A DNA stretch of 64,000 bases. Source: Macrothele yani. Lineage: Eukaryota; Arthropoda; Arachnida; Araneae; Macrothelidae. Both the position numbers and the translations under genes were made by a program. Under the pieces are notes generated by a model. The model saw only the letters and a program-made list of their open reading frames with translations, did no database searches and was not told the DNA's origin. Where the stretch lies: positions 101,320,021 to 101,384,020 of the forward strand of contig CM076991.1 of NCBI GenBank assembly GCA_039090855.1. The letters run 5' to 3'. Positions 22,981 through 32,306 of this stretch are shown here, one piece after another. How positions within the stretch are numbered: the stretch's first letter is position 1; each line of letters opens with the position of its first letter.

Positions 22981-23190
22981 TTCGCCGCCGCAGTGGCTGA
23001 GTGGTCTAAACGCTAGCATTTGACATAAATCCGGGTTCGAATCCCAGTGAGACACGGATCTTGTCTTTGTCTTACGGCGCTGGTTCTCTCCCTTCCTTGG
23101 AACCAACGGCCCTAAATTAGGGACGTGCGACTGCTTGTAGCCCATCGAGTTGCTCACGGTGGTCGTTGAAGCCTTAAATGGGGGAAAAAC
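22981..23190 (+). mobile_element. tRNA-derived SINE, family A (copy A2)
   Basis: Same head and body as 12511-12734: GTGGCTGAGTGGTCTAAACG, B box GGTTCGAATCCC, CCCTAAATTAGGGACGTGCG, 'GAGTTGCTCACGGTGGTC'. The tail is short (GGGGGAAAAAC). It is flanked by the direct repeat AGTTCCCT (22973-22980 and 23191-23198), a likely target duplication. Confidence 0.9.
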
Positions 23191-23460
23191 AGTTCCCTCC
23201 CACGTCAAAACAAAAAGGCCAAGATAAAAGGAAAAAAATGACCAGGCCTTTGTTTAAGAAAGGGAGAAGGCCTGGCTGCCCAGAAAAGGGCCTGATCTGG
23301 CAAACCCCGTCACAGCCCAGTTGAGAAAGACGTCGATTAATTGCTGAGGGAGGAGATAGTTAAAGTCACGAAGAAAAGATTTATTATTATTATTTATTAA
23401 CAATTCCTAGTTTTGGGGTCCGCTCGGTTTTGGACTCTATTCTGAGCTCGCGCTACCATA

Positions 23461-23933
23461 CACTATATTGACAAAAGTCACCGGACACCTAGAAGAGAAA
23501 CTCAACATAGCATTTATTGACATACTTTAGAACCGTGTCGGTCCACCATTGGCCTAAATGAATGCACTGACCCTTCGAGACATGCTTTCGACGAGGTCCG
23601 ACGTCCTCTATCACTGATTTTTTTTGCTGCTTCAGGCACGTCATGTGTCTTCCACTTATTCAGTACATCCAAAACAGTTGACCTGGATATGTTTAAACGC
23701 CTGTCGGTTTCTCTTATATACAACCCACTAATATAACACCCAACAAACTTTCCTTTCTCAAAGTCAGTTCTCTCCCGCCGCGACATTTCACTCAACCTCA
23801 CAGTGCGATATGATCGCGGTCAGCTGCAGGCTTGTTTCCTTACCGTTTGCAGCTGTACCGCGCATCTGAACAACGCAACAGATCCGTTCATTTGCTTTTG
23901 AAGGGGTGTCTGGTGACTTTTGTCAATATAGTG
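23461..23933 (-). mobile_element. Internally deleted Tc1-like element, 473 bp
   Basis: Both ends read CACTATATTGACAAAAGT inward, followed by CACCGGACACC or CACCAGACACC, and both are flanked by TA. The minus strand starts with MSRRERTDFEKGKFVG and a helix-turn-helix block (DRRLNISRSTVLDVLNKW), the DNA-binding start of a Tc1 transposase. After about 65 codons it joins the last codons of the same gene in another frame (DLVESMSRRVSAFI, a stop, ANGGPTRF), which is the usual C-terminal end of Tc1 transposases. The catalytic core is gone. This is an intermediate between an autonomous Tc1 and a MITE, and could move only with a transposase supplied in trans. Confidence 0.92.
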
Positions 23934-23935
23934 TA

Positions 23936-24981
23936 CTTCGGTTTCAGGCGGACTTCGGCTCTTCAAAAGTAATCCCGAAATCGGCACTGGTAGCAATTGT
24001 ATGCCCCGCGCTGTTTAAGAATGTGAGTGAGATGGCAGACGAAAAAAACATCAGTCTGTTTAGCTTAATTATGAGTTTCATGTACAGCACAATTTTCATT
24101 CTTCTATAGATGTTAAATTTATTTCGTTTAAATTCCCAGCGACCTAGATATTTTTAACATGTTTCCTGAAATTATTATGTTTCTTACTGTCACTTTCTGG
24201 GAAGGTATTGTTACCACGAGAATAACTCTCCTAGTTTCTAAAAATATTACACACCATTATACTTCCCACGAGTCCACGCCAAGTATGTTTAAAAAGTTTT
24301 GAAAACTCCTTTGAACTTCCGAAATCTTTCAGTTTGCCCAAAAGTACTATGCCTCATCCTATTCGTATTACGAAACTCAAATAAGGTAGAGGGAAGGAGA
24401 AATATTTACCCTGCCGGTCATTTATTACCACGGAATGTATAAACCATCGACATGTTATCTTTTTTTCGAAGAAAAGTGTAAACATTTACTGCTCGCAAAA
24501 ATGTGTTTGCGTTCAGCTCAATATTTGCGTCAATAACTTCTTGAATCCGTACAGCTTTAAGGCGAACAGTAATTCAATGGCATGATGTGTACAAGCAAAG
24601 TAAAGGAACAACTCGACTGAGGAGCAAATAACTCCGTCAACCTGGGTGAAAAGTATTCCTAACTGCACAGCTAATGGAAAACTCTAACACTGCAGGAATC
24701 CCTTAAGAAATCATTGAGAAACGACGACGCTAGTGATCGCACTGCAAATGTTAGGATATATGACATGTTGCATTAAAACATACTTTGAAGTTCCGTTTAT
24801 GAGGCAGTTTTAAAAATATTGTAAGACAACAACTATTAAACGATGGGCTGGAAATATCATTTTGTTGTAACTAGGAAGTTGAGAAAAACATTTCTGCCGT
24901 AATACAGGCAAGATCCAACTCGGAATTAGTTGGGACACGTGTAAGCGACACAGACCCATCATGTAAGATACGTTGGATATA
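23936..24981. other. Gene-free stretch
   Basis: No gene or repeat recognised. Short ORFs only. Confidence 0.5.
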
Positions 24982-25132
24982 CATGGTCGAGTCACATTAT
25001 TGTGACCACCAGCTAATGTCAAGAGTAACCGCCATGTGCAGCGCGGACAGCAGCTAGACGCGCTGGGAGTGACTCAATAAGGTGCTGGAAGGTGTTCACA
25101 GGTATGTGGAGCCATGCTGCCTGCAGTGCATC

Positions 25133-26080
25133 TCACAGCTGCTGGAGGGTGCGTGGTGGAGGATCCATAGAGCGAACAACATGATCGAGGTGGTCCCAAA
25201 GATGCTCAATTGGGTTTAGAGGATCCACAGAGCGAACACGATCGAGGTGGTCCCACAGATACTCAATTGGGTTTAAGTCTGGGGAATTCGTGGGCCAGGA
25301 AAGTACTTTGAAGTCTTCATCGTGCTTTTCCAAATACTCTCGGACCTTTCTAGCTGTGTGACACGTCGCATTGTCGTGCCGGAAGATCCCATCCGCCCGA
25401 GGGAAGACAATCAGCATGTATGGGTGTACGTGGTCTATAAGGATGGATTCATAACGAATTCAGTCCATAGTACCCTCCACAGGTATGAGTGGACCCAGAA
25501 TATGCCACGGAAACATGCCCCCAGACCATAACGCTGCCCCCACCAGCTTGTGTTCTTCCAGCAATGGTTGAAGGTGTTTGTTCTCCGATGTTTCTCGCCT
25601 TTTACGCCAACGTCCATCCGTTCGATGAAGCAGAAAACGTGACTCATCGGAGAAGGCAATCCTTTGCCAACCAGCGGAGGTCCAATTCCGATACTGCCGT
25701 GCAAATGTAAGCCTTTTCTGCCGGCGCACCTTCGTTAGGATAGGTGCAGTGACCATCCGTCTGCATCTAGGCCTCATATGCAGCAAGGTTCCCTGAACTG
25801 TTGTTTTAGACATATTTCCGGTAGCCCCTTCGTTCATTCTGCCAGCGAGTTGCTCCACTGTATCGTGTCGATTGGCCCCCACGCACCTTCGCAGCCGACG
25901 TTCACTTTCTCACATTAATGACACGTGGTGATCCGCAGTTAACACATCACTTATTCGCAATGGTGCCATTTCTCCAATCACGATTAACTACAGCAGCACG
26001 CGAACAATTCACAAACTGCGCTGTTTCAGAAATACTGCCACCCTTGGCCCGAAGGTCGATAAATCGCTCCTTTTATCCAT
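25133..26080 (-). pseudogene. Tc1-like transposase, broken
   Basis: The gene would encode a ~340-residue cut-and-paste transposase. The N-terminal helix-turn-helix is readable (DLRAKGGSISETAQFVNCSR, then AAVVNRDW) and followed by frame breaks. A continuous frame from 25882 gives HDTVEQLAGRMNEGATG, then IAFSDESRF with the first catalytic Asp. An in-frame TGA at 25460 interrupts it. The same frame resumes with FRHDNATCHTA (second Asp) and NSPDLNPIEYLWDHLD (third, Glu). I count 36 residues between the second Asp and the Glu, i.e. the DD36E arrangement. The third motif is duplicated by the tandem repeat (DPLNPIEHLWDHLD). Inactive. Confidence 0.9.
25158..25277. repeat. 60-bp tandem duplication over the catalytic Glu motif
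   Basis: GATCGAGGTGGTCCCA followed by 'CTCAATTGGGTTTA' occurs twice in a row (about 25158-25218 and 25219-25277). It encodes NPIEYLWDHLD twice on the minus strand. A small deletion (ACATGATCG versus ACGATCG) is the main difference. Confidence 0.9.
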
Positions 26081-26271
26081 GACAGCAACGAGTGATATGT
26101 TTTCAGAATGCCTACAGCACACCTTACATATCCACCAAGCCAGCTCACGACACGTGCCTTCTTTCATTGGCTACGCGCTGTTGACTTCAAAAGTAGGTGG
26201 TCACAATAATGTGACTCGACTGTGTGAAATAATGCGTGTAGTAGTTACTAAGAACAAGAAGCTCGTTACGA

Positions 26272-26502
26272 ATTTCGAAGATGCAAATACGTTCTTTTGG
26301 TGTAAATATGACATGGATGGTAAGTCAGATAATATCCGAAAACTTGAAAAATTTTCCTGTCCTGGAGCAGGAATCAAACCCGCGTTTCCCGTGTATGCTA
26401 ACCACTACACCACCCAGAACAACCAAGTCACAAGTTTTAGGATATTATCTGACTTACCATTCATGTCATATTTACACCAAAAAACGGGTTCGCTTCTTCA
26501 AA
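26272..26502. repeat. Foldback repeat with tRNA-like core (1)
   Basis: The ~75-bp arms (26272-26346 and about 26426-26502) are inverted copies sharing GGTGTAAATATGACATG and GGTAAGTCAGATAATATCC. In the loop, on the minus strand, lies GGGTGGTGTAGTGGTTAGC ... GGTTTGATTCC, an A-box/B-box pair of tRNA type with a shortened spacing. A similar arrangement occurs at 40795-40939 with unrelated arms. Confidence 0.75.
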
Positions 26503-26572
26503 ATTTGTATTGTATGGTGTAATCACGTATTCCATTCCCCGAAAGCCGATAATCATCCCTTTTTGCAAATCT

Positions 26573-26700
26573 GATAAATCGCTTCTTTTATGCATGACCG
26601 CAACGAGTGATATGTTTTCAGAATGCCGAGTATGCTAACCACTACACCACCCAAGACGACCAATTCACAAGTTTTCGATTAATTTCCAAGTTTTCGGATA
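26573..26700 (+). repeat. Chimeric duplicate of Tc1 5' end and tRNA-like core
   Basis: 26573-26627 repeats the start of the Tc1 gene (26056-26110; GCAACGAGTGATATGTTTTC). At 26628 it changes to a copy of 26390-26447 (GTATGCTAACCACTACACC). The two source pieces are about 280 bp apart in the original, so this is a deleted duplicate of the neighbouring segment. Confidence 0.75.
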
Positions 26701-27160
26701 TTCTCGTTGTTAAAAAAAAAAAAAAACGACAACACAGTATGGTGAAACAGAGCGAGTTTCTAAGACAAAGCCCCTGTTGTGAGATAACACTTCATGAAGT
26801 ATTTTTTTTATTTTCGGACCGCGAGAGTTGATAATGAAGTTCGGCCAGTTGTTTGGTGGTTTAACCACACTACTAACAACTACTTTATGAAGTCTTTATG
26901 AAGTGTTACAACTACTTTATGAATATGTTAACAAAAAGGACTAGTACCATAAGATTAAAATATATATTTATATATTTGTGTGTTGGTGTCCTGCACACCA
27001 TCAAATGCAGAGCTGAAGTGATTTCTTATCGTGGTGTCTGAAGAAATTGGGGGGGGCTATTGGAGGAGTGGTGGGGAGTATACTACTAAATCACAGCTCA
27101 TTATTAACTAAAGTTTCATCATAAGCACACTCCCTTAAAATCACAACTTATACTGTAGCG
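26701..27160. other. Non-coding stretch
   Basis: An A run at 26712-26725 and two ACAACTACTTTATGAA repeats near 26876 and 26909. Otherwise nothing recognised. Confidence 0.5.
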
Positions 27161-27664
27161 CAGTACTGCCAGAGACTTTTACCTGAAATCAGTAGACAGG
27201 AGCCCAAAAAAATCAGTAGAAATAAGTAGATCAAATTTTTTCCCTTGAAAAATGCACCACCTCACAAATGTAATGTATTGCTAGATGTAATCTCAATATG
27301 AGGGAATCCACTGATATGTCCAATATTACCAGAACTCTACAAATTTCTATTAAACAGCGGAATGAAAATTCAAACTGAGACGCTATTTTATATGATATCG
27401 CTGATGATCAACTTTATAAAATAATGCTGATCATTAAAACTAATGTTGGTGTAAATAATCATAGAATTTGCCTTTTAATGTAGGCATAGCTGGATCTATT
27501 CCACTTGTCTTCTTAAAAACAAGGAGTTATATACTTACAATTCTTACTCAACAATACCCAGATGTTCCCAAAGTATATAAAATAAGTGTTATACTTAAAG
27601 AAGTTAGTAAAATCATGCAATACATTGATTATGATACGCTCTCCAACATATCAGAAATCATTAC

Positions 27665-28125
27665 TCAAGTCATGAGGGTAACGGCTGCGTAATAAATCTC
27701 GCTCCTGTGCCCTGACCTTTGACCCCATTTCGATAATATTAAACAGAATTGGTTCATCATACCTCCGGAACAACATACTAAAGTTTAGTCGAAACAAAAG
27801 TATTTTTAGTGAAGTTATGAGGATAATGGCTGTGGGATAAATCTCGCTCCTGTGCACTGACCTTTGACCCCATTTCGATGATATTAAACAGAACCGGTTC
27901 AGTACATCTCCGGAACAACAGGGTGAAGTTTTGTCGCAATCGAAGCATTTTTACATAAGTTCTGACGCATAAGGGCAATGGAATGGATCCCGCTTTTATG
28001 TACTGACCTTTGACCCCATTTCGCCCATTCTCAATAGGGTTCGTCCCGCAGGTGGTCCCCTACTACATACTAAAATTTTATCGAAATCGAAGCATTTTTA
28101 AGCGAGTTATCACGCGGACGGACTG
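27665..28125 (+). repeat. 145-bp tandem repeat, three copies
   Basis: Each unit has ATAAATCTCGCTCCTGTG (changed in the third), TGACCTTTGACCCCATTTCG, AACAGAA and TATCGAAATCGAAGCATTTT or variants. Units are 145-146 bp apart. The last is followed by a GACGGACAGACAGACGGACA run. It lies inside the hAT-type element. Confidence 0.85.
27713..28017 (+). promoter_or_regulatory. Three DR1-type nuclear-receptor-like motifs
   Basis: TGACCTTTGACCCC occurs exactly at 27713, 27858 and 28004. On the other strand it is GGGTCA-A-AGGTCA, a direct repeat of the nuclear-receptor half-site with one spacer base (DR1), the known binding form of RXR/USP, HNF4 and related dimers. It is the best conserved part of the 145-bp unit. 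Binding in vivo is unproven and no gene is adjacent. Confidence 0.3.
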
Positions 28126-28582
28126 GCGGACAGACAGACGGACAAAGCTGGAGCATATACGCGTCTTCAACCTACGGTTGGAAAGCGTAAAAAATGTATG
28201 ATTAATGCAGATATCGCACTATAGACGTTTTCCTGATATGCTGCATTTTAAAAAAAATAGGGGAAAATCTTTGTATAACAGACTAATTAATTATCTGGAA
28301 TAAAAAGATATTTCATAACAACCAGCATGAATTAAAAAAAATAATAGGTAACAGGTGTTGAATAATTTTGATTTGGTCAGATTTTTCTCTTCAAGACCGA
28401 TTCTGAGGTGATTCTTGTCCATTGGTTCAGTAGATAGTGAGTACTGAAAGAATTCGGACATTCTGAGACAGCATGACCCTGAGTGTGTAGGTCGTCCTAA
28501 AAATAGATTAAAATCAGTAGATTACGAAAATCTCGCAGCAGACAGGAGTTAAAATAAGTAGAATGGCAACACTGCTGTAGCG

Positions 28583-28985
28583 GGTACGGTCTTCGTCGCA
28601 TGTGCAACAGCCATTTATTTTTATATAGGTAATTAGTCATTCAAATAAAGTGTGGATTTATGAGACCGTAGGAACCTATTTGCTAACTATACTTCCTAGA
28701 TAGATTTAATTCTGAAAGCTAAAACTGAAAATCTAATTAAGGCTTACACATAAAATTCACAGAACAAAAAGTTAAGCTAATTCGCCCCTATAAAGTGGTA
28801 CATACTTCTTTTCAGTTTACCTTTTTACTCACGCAGACGGCAAAATTACATTTTAAAGCATCAGATATTAGCACGGACGATGTAGGCTCTGGCAAAAGGG
28901 AAGGCGCGAAAAAGGACAGTTTTTGTAGTTCACACTTCGAAACATCTTTCAGGCAAAACCTCTGTAGCACAACAGTGTTAATATA
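28583..28985. other. Non-coding stretch
   Basis: A frame from 28795 has SFCSSHFETSFRQN, faintly like the end of a THAP zinc finger (C..HF), and is cut by the next Tc1 element. Too weak to call. Confidence 0.4.
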
Positions 28986-30198
28986 CACTGAGTGGCCACT
29001 TTATTATGTCCACCGGACAGTTTTAAGCAAATGAGCTATGGCTGCACGCTGTTGCCGCCAGAGGGCGAGGCTAGTATAAAAAGAGAAAGCTTAGTGCTTG
29101 CGACAGTAGTAGAAGTGATTTTTGGGTGACGAAATGGGTAAAAAATGCGATTTGACGGATTTTCAACGTGGGATGATTGTAGGAGCTCGGAACCATGGAG
29201 CGAGTATCACCGAAACCACCGCATTCGTGAAATGTTCCAGAGCAGCTTTTGTTAAAGTGTTTAAAGACTGGACTGTCAGCCAAAAAACTGGGTCTCTACG
29301 TGCAACGTGTGGTCGTCATCGACTAGTGACTGCTCTGGCGGAACGGAGAGTGTCCAGACTGGTAACAGACAACAGAAGGGCAACAGTGCAGTAAATTACA
29401 GACCATCTTAATCAAGGATCCCCTCAAATGATCTCTGCACGCACTGTTCGCCGTACACTGCATCGGATAGAATATGACAGCCGAAGGCCTGTTCGAACAC
29501 CTTTCCAGTCTGCAGTTAACAAGAGAAAACGTTTCCAGTTCGCACAGGAGCACAAGAATTGGACAGTCGATAATTGGAAAAAATTATGTGGTCCGATAAA
29601 ACACGTTTTCAGTTGCACCATGCCGATGGCCGAGTGAGAATTTGGCGGAAACAGCACGAAAGCATGGACCCCAAATGCATTGCTACAACCCTTCAAGCTG
29701 GTGGAGGCAATGTTATGGTCTGGGGAATGTTTTCCTGGCATGCTTTGGGCCCTTTAATTCGTGTTGATCAACGTCTGACTGGCACATCATATCTAAACAT
29801 CGTTGCGGAACAAGTGCATCCTGTCATGTGGTTGGTTTATCCCAATGGCTACTTTCAACAAGATAATTCGTCCTGCCATAGTGCTCGTATTGCACAGGAT
29901 TGGTTTCAGGAACATGCCGGTGAGTTTACTTTGCTTAGGTGTCCCCCACAATCTCCAGATCTCAAACCCCATTGAGAATTTGTGGGATGAAGTTGAACGA
30001 GCCATCAGACAGCTGGATCGACAACCCTGCAATCTCACACTCCTGGAAAGTGCTATTCATCAAGCATGGTCTCAGATTCCACAAACCATCTATCAACATC
30101 TCGTGGAGTCCATGCCACGAAGAATCGACGCAGTATTAAAGGCAAAAGCTGGACCATCGAAGTACTGAGGGTGGTCATAATAAAGTGGCCACTCAGTG
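28986..30198 (+). mobile_element. Full-length Tc1-like element (DD36E type), 1,213 bp
   Basis: The ends are CACTGAGTGGCCACTTTATT and its inverted copy (right end to 30198), each flanked by TA (28984-28985, 30199-30200). Near-identical ends and only a few coding breaks make this one of the youngest Tc1 copies here. Confidence 0.95.
29134..30168 (+). pseudogene. Tc1-like transposase, one stop and two frameshifts
   Basis: The start at 29134 (MGKKCDLTDFQRGMIVGARN) matches the usual Tc1 N-terminus. A helix-turn-helix follows (ITETTAFVKCSRAAF). A stop at 29392 leaves the frame unchanged, and SARTVRRTLHRI (second helix-turn-helix) follows. A frameshift near 29580 brings in IMWSDKTRF with the first Asp, then NVMVWGMFSWHALGPL and GYFQQDNSSCHSAR with the second Asp. 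A one-base insertion near 29970 separates SPDL from NPIENLWDE with the Glu. The end is SMPRRIDAVLKAKAGPSKY. About 345 codons. All three catalytic residues are readable, and the Asp-Glu spacing is 36 by my count once the extra base is ignored. Inactive as it stands. Confidence 0.93.
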
Positions 30199-30349
30199 TA
30201 TAAAATACGATCTATTACGTGCAGGAAATAAGTGGAAATATAATTTTGGAAAAATCGTCAAAAAATGCTCAAGTAAAACTTTTCCTGAGGTTTTAAGCTT
30301 TAAGATTTAAACAGACAAATTAGATGATAATATACCTGATCTGAAGGTC

Positions 30350-30587
30350 AGGAGCGTGTTTAGAGGGGCTTACACCCCCTACCCTAAAGTTTTGGGTTAA
30401 AATGTGAATTGCATTAGAAAAGAATCTCAATTTAATAAAAATGCATCAACTTTACATTAGAAAAAATGCTTTATTTTTTTTTCTATTTTTCATTTACTTC
30501 AATTTTGTTCTGGTGGATTTCAAAAACTTCCATTTTTCACCCCACCCCCACCCCCATCCCCGAAAAATATTCTATATACGCCACTGG
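30350..30587. repeat. Possible short DNA transposon (hAT-like ends)
   Basis: The left side reads CAGGAGCGTGTTTAGAGGGG. The reverse complement of the right side is CAGTGGCGTATATAGAATAT. The shared CAG..GCGTNTNTAGA pattern suggests a non-autonomous element, but the flanking 8-mers do not match. Confidence 0.35.
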
Positions 30588-30617
30588 TGAGATTGAAAAG
30601 AAAAAAAAGTAACCATA

Positions 30618-30880
30618 CTTGATGTGGCAATGACGGAAAAGAACTCGAAAAGATCACATGACATGGAAATTTGCATATCGAAATTCAACACCTACACAGC
30701 TGTTCCAGTGGTTTTGGGTACATTAGGAGTAATTCCAAGGAGACCCAAAAGGCAAGTTGAAGAGACTGGAATTGACAAGATAATAAGTGCACAGTTGGGA
30801 AAAAAAAGTGCAAAAAATTCTTCGCTGATTCTTTAAATTCTTGGGTGCTATCCGAAATTACATAAGGAACAAAAATTCAG
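30618..30880 (+). pseudogene. C-terminal fragment of a third LINE reverse-transcriptase ORF
   Basis: The frame has ILDVAMTEKNSKRSHDMEIC and then TAVPVVLGTLGVIPRRPK, ending in poorly conserved residues. A 'DVA.P...N' start followed by 'VVPVVLGALG' is a pattern I know from the C-terminal part of several animal LINE proteins, after the reverse transcriptase. It matches neither the RTE copies nor the L2 family. No polymerase part is nearby. The family is uncertain. Confidence 0.5.
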
Positions 30881-32306
30881 TCACAACACCTGATGGACTA
30901 CAGTGAACACGATTAATAGTACTGTCGGAATCTAAATAACACGTCTGCACCTCAACCATTTCTCGTAATGACATAGCTCAGTATACAATTACATACATAA
31001 TACGTATTACTGCTAATCCAAAATACTTTCAGAATTTCCATTTTTCCCAAGATATGTGATAATGAAATGCAGTACAGCAATCAAGAGATAAAATAAAAAA
31101 CGACGACAAAAAAAAAAAAAAAAAAACCATCTGCTTTGCAATCTTTTTTTTTTTTTTTTAACGCCACGAGAGCCTTCAGGTAAAAAACAATTACGACGCA
31201 AAAAATTTTCTTCAGTAAATTATGCTCACCGTAATCCCTTTTCCTCTGTTAAAATGCAGCGTGCTGGAGGCCAAACGGTTGTTTGAGGAATTTTCGATCA
31301 AATTAGCGAAGTATTAACATAACTTACCTTGAGGACAAGCTAAATAGGAGTTTTGAATCGGCAAGAAATATAAATTCTGCTCTGGTTACACGACTACAAG
31401 TGTTTGCGAACTGCATTTCGTCATCTGCGACAGAAACCAACGTTGCCATCGGAGAAAACTAAGAATACTCCAAGAAACTAGCGGCTATCGGATGAATTAA
31501 CCGTCAACATGAATAGGGATTTATGGCCAGAAGCATTTGCGTTTTCACTGAGCCTGGATGTTCAAACGGAAGTAGTTAAAAGAAAAACAGACACGGCGAA
31601 GAGGTTTATCATCGTAATGAGGAAAGCTTATTTATTCTATTAATTAGCATGCCTGTTCTCAAGATGTTCTTCTAAAAGGTTTTGAATTTTAGTACTGCTT
31701 TCCCAATTATTTAATTTTGTAGGAAGAAAAAAAAATTTGTCTTGTTTCTCTAAGCTTAATTGCTGGAAATTTATATTTAAATAAGGGTCGTCGTTGGCAC
31801 TGTAAATATCTGTATGTCCCGGAACGTCACGCGCTATTTATTGCTGCTCATTTTATTATGCAGCCTCTTTGAAGCGAATTTAAAAGAGGTTTTCGTCGTT
31901 GAAGTTCGAGGAATCTGATTTAAATTAGAGAAAGTTCAACAATTAAAGACGTTCGGTACACTATTTTACTTAAAGAAAAAAAAAGAAAAAGAAAGAAGGA
32001 AATGTAAGTTTTGATCTCCGATTCTGATGAATACAAATTCAGGATATTTATATTCACTTTAATCAATTTTAGTTTTAATGGATTGTTTGTTCAAAGAAAA
32101 AAAAGTTGCTCTGACTAAAAGGAAAATCGGAAAATATCAACTGACGAAGAAGGAAAAATAATTGCTACACTGTGTATTGTCGCCATGCAAAGTACCTGAT
32201 CTTTGAGCCAATTATAATTTATCTGAACCCTGCTGAATGTATACTATGTAGAAAAAAAGTCTTCGGGTAGCAAGATGAATGGAATAAAGAGATTTAGTAG
32301 CCGAAA
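30881..32306. other. Gene-free stretch
   Basis: A and T runs occur at 31111-31127 and 31145-31159. No coding signal. Confidence 0.5.

Larger units (their letters stand above)
24982..26226 (-). mobile_element. Full-length Tc1-like element (DD36E type), decayed
   Basis: The terminal inverted repeats share TCGAGTCACATTATTGTGA. The left flank is TA (24980-24981) and the right flank is TG, a decayed TA. The 1,245-bp length and the single internal transposase on the minus strand are normal for Tc1. A 60-bp tandem duplication (25158-25277) lies inside the gene. Confidence 0.9.
27161..28574. mobile_element. hAT-type non-autonomous element with exact 8-bp TSD
   Basis: The left end is CAGTACTGCCAGA and the reverse complement of the right end is CAGTGTTGCCATT. 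Both are directly flanked by CTGTAGCG (27153-27160 and 28575-28582). An 8-bp duplication with CAGNGNTG-type ends is characteristic of hAT transposons. Both subterminal regions carry AAATCAGTAGA, GACAGGAG and AATAAGTAGA. No transposase is readable. The interior holds the 145-bp tandem repeat with DR1 motifs. Confidence 0.85.

Noticed and set aside
22479..23310. A hAT element with CAGAGCTGCCAGATTTTTCT start enclosing SINE A2
   Set aside because: The supposed right end (CTGGCAAACCCC) matches weakly and the flanking 8-mers disagree.
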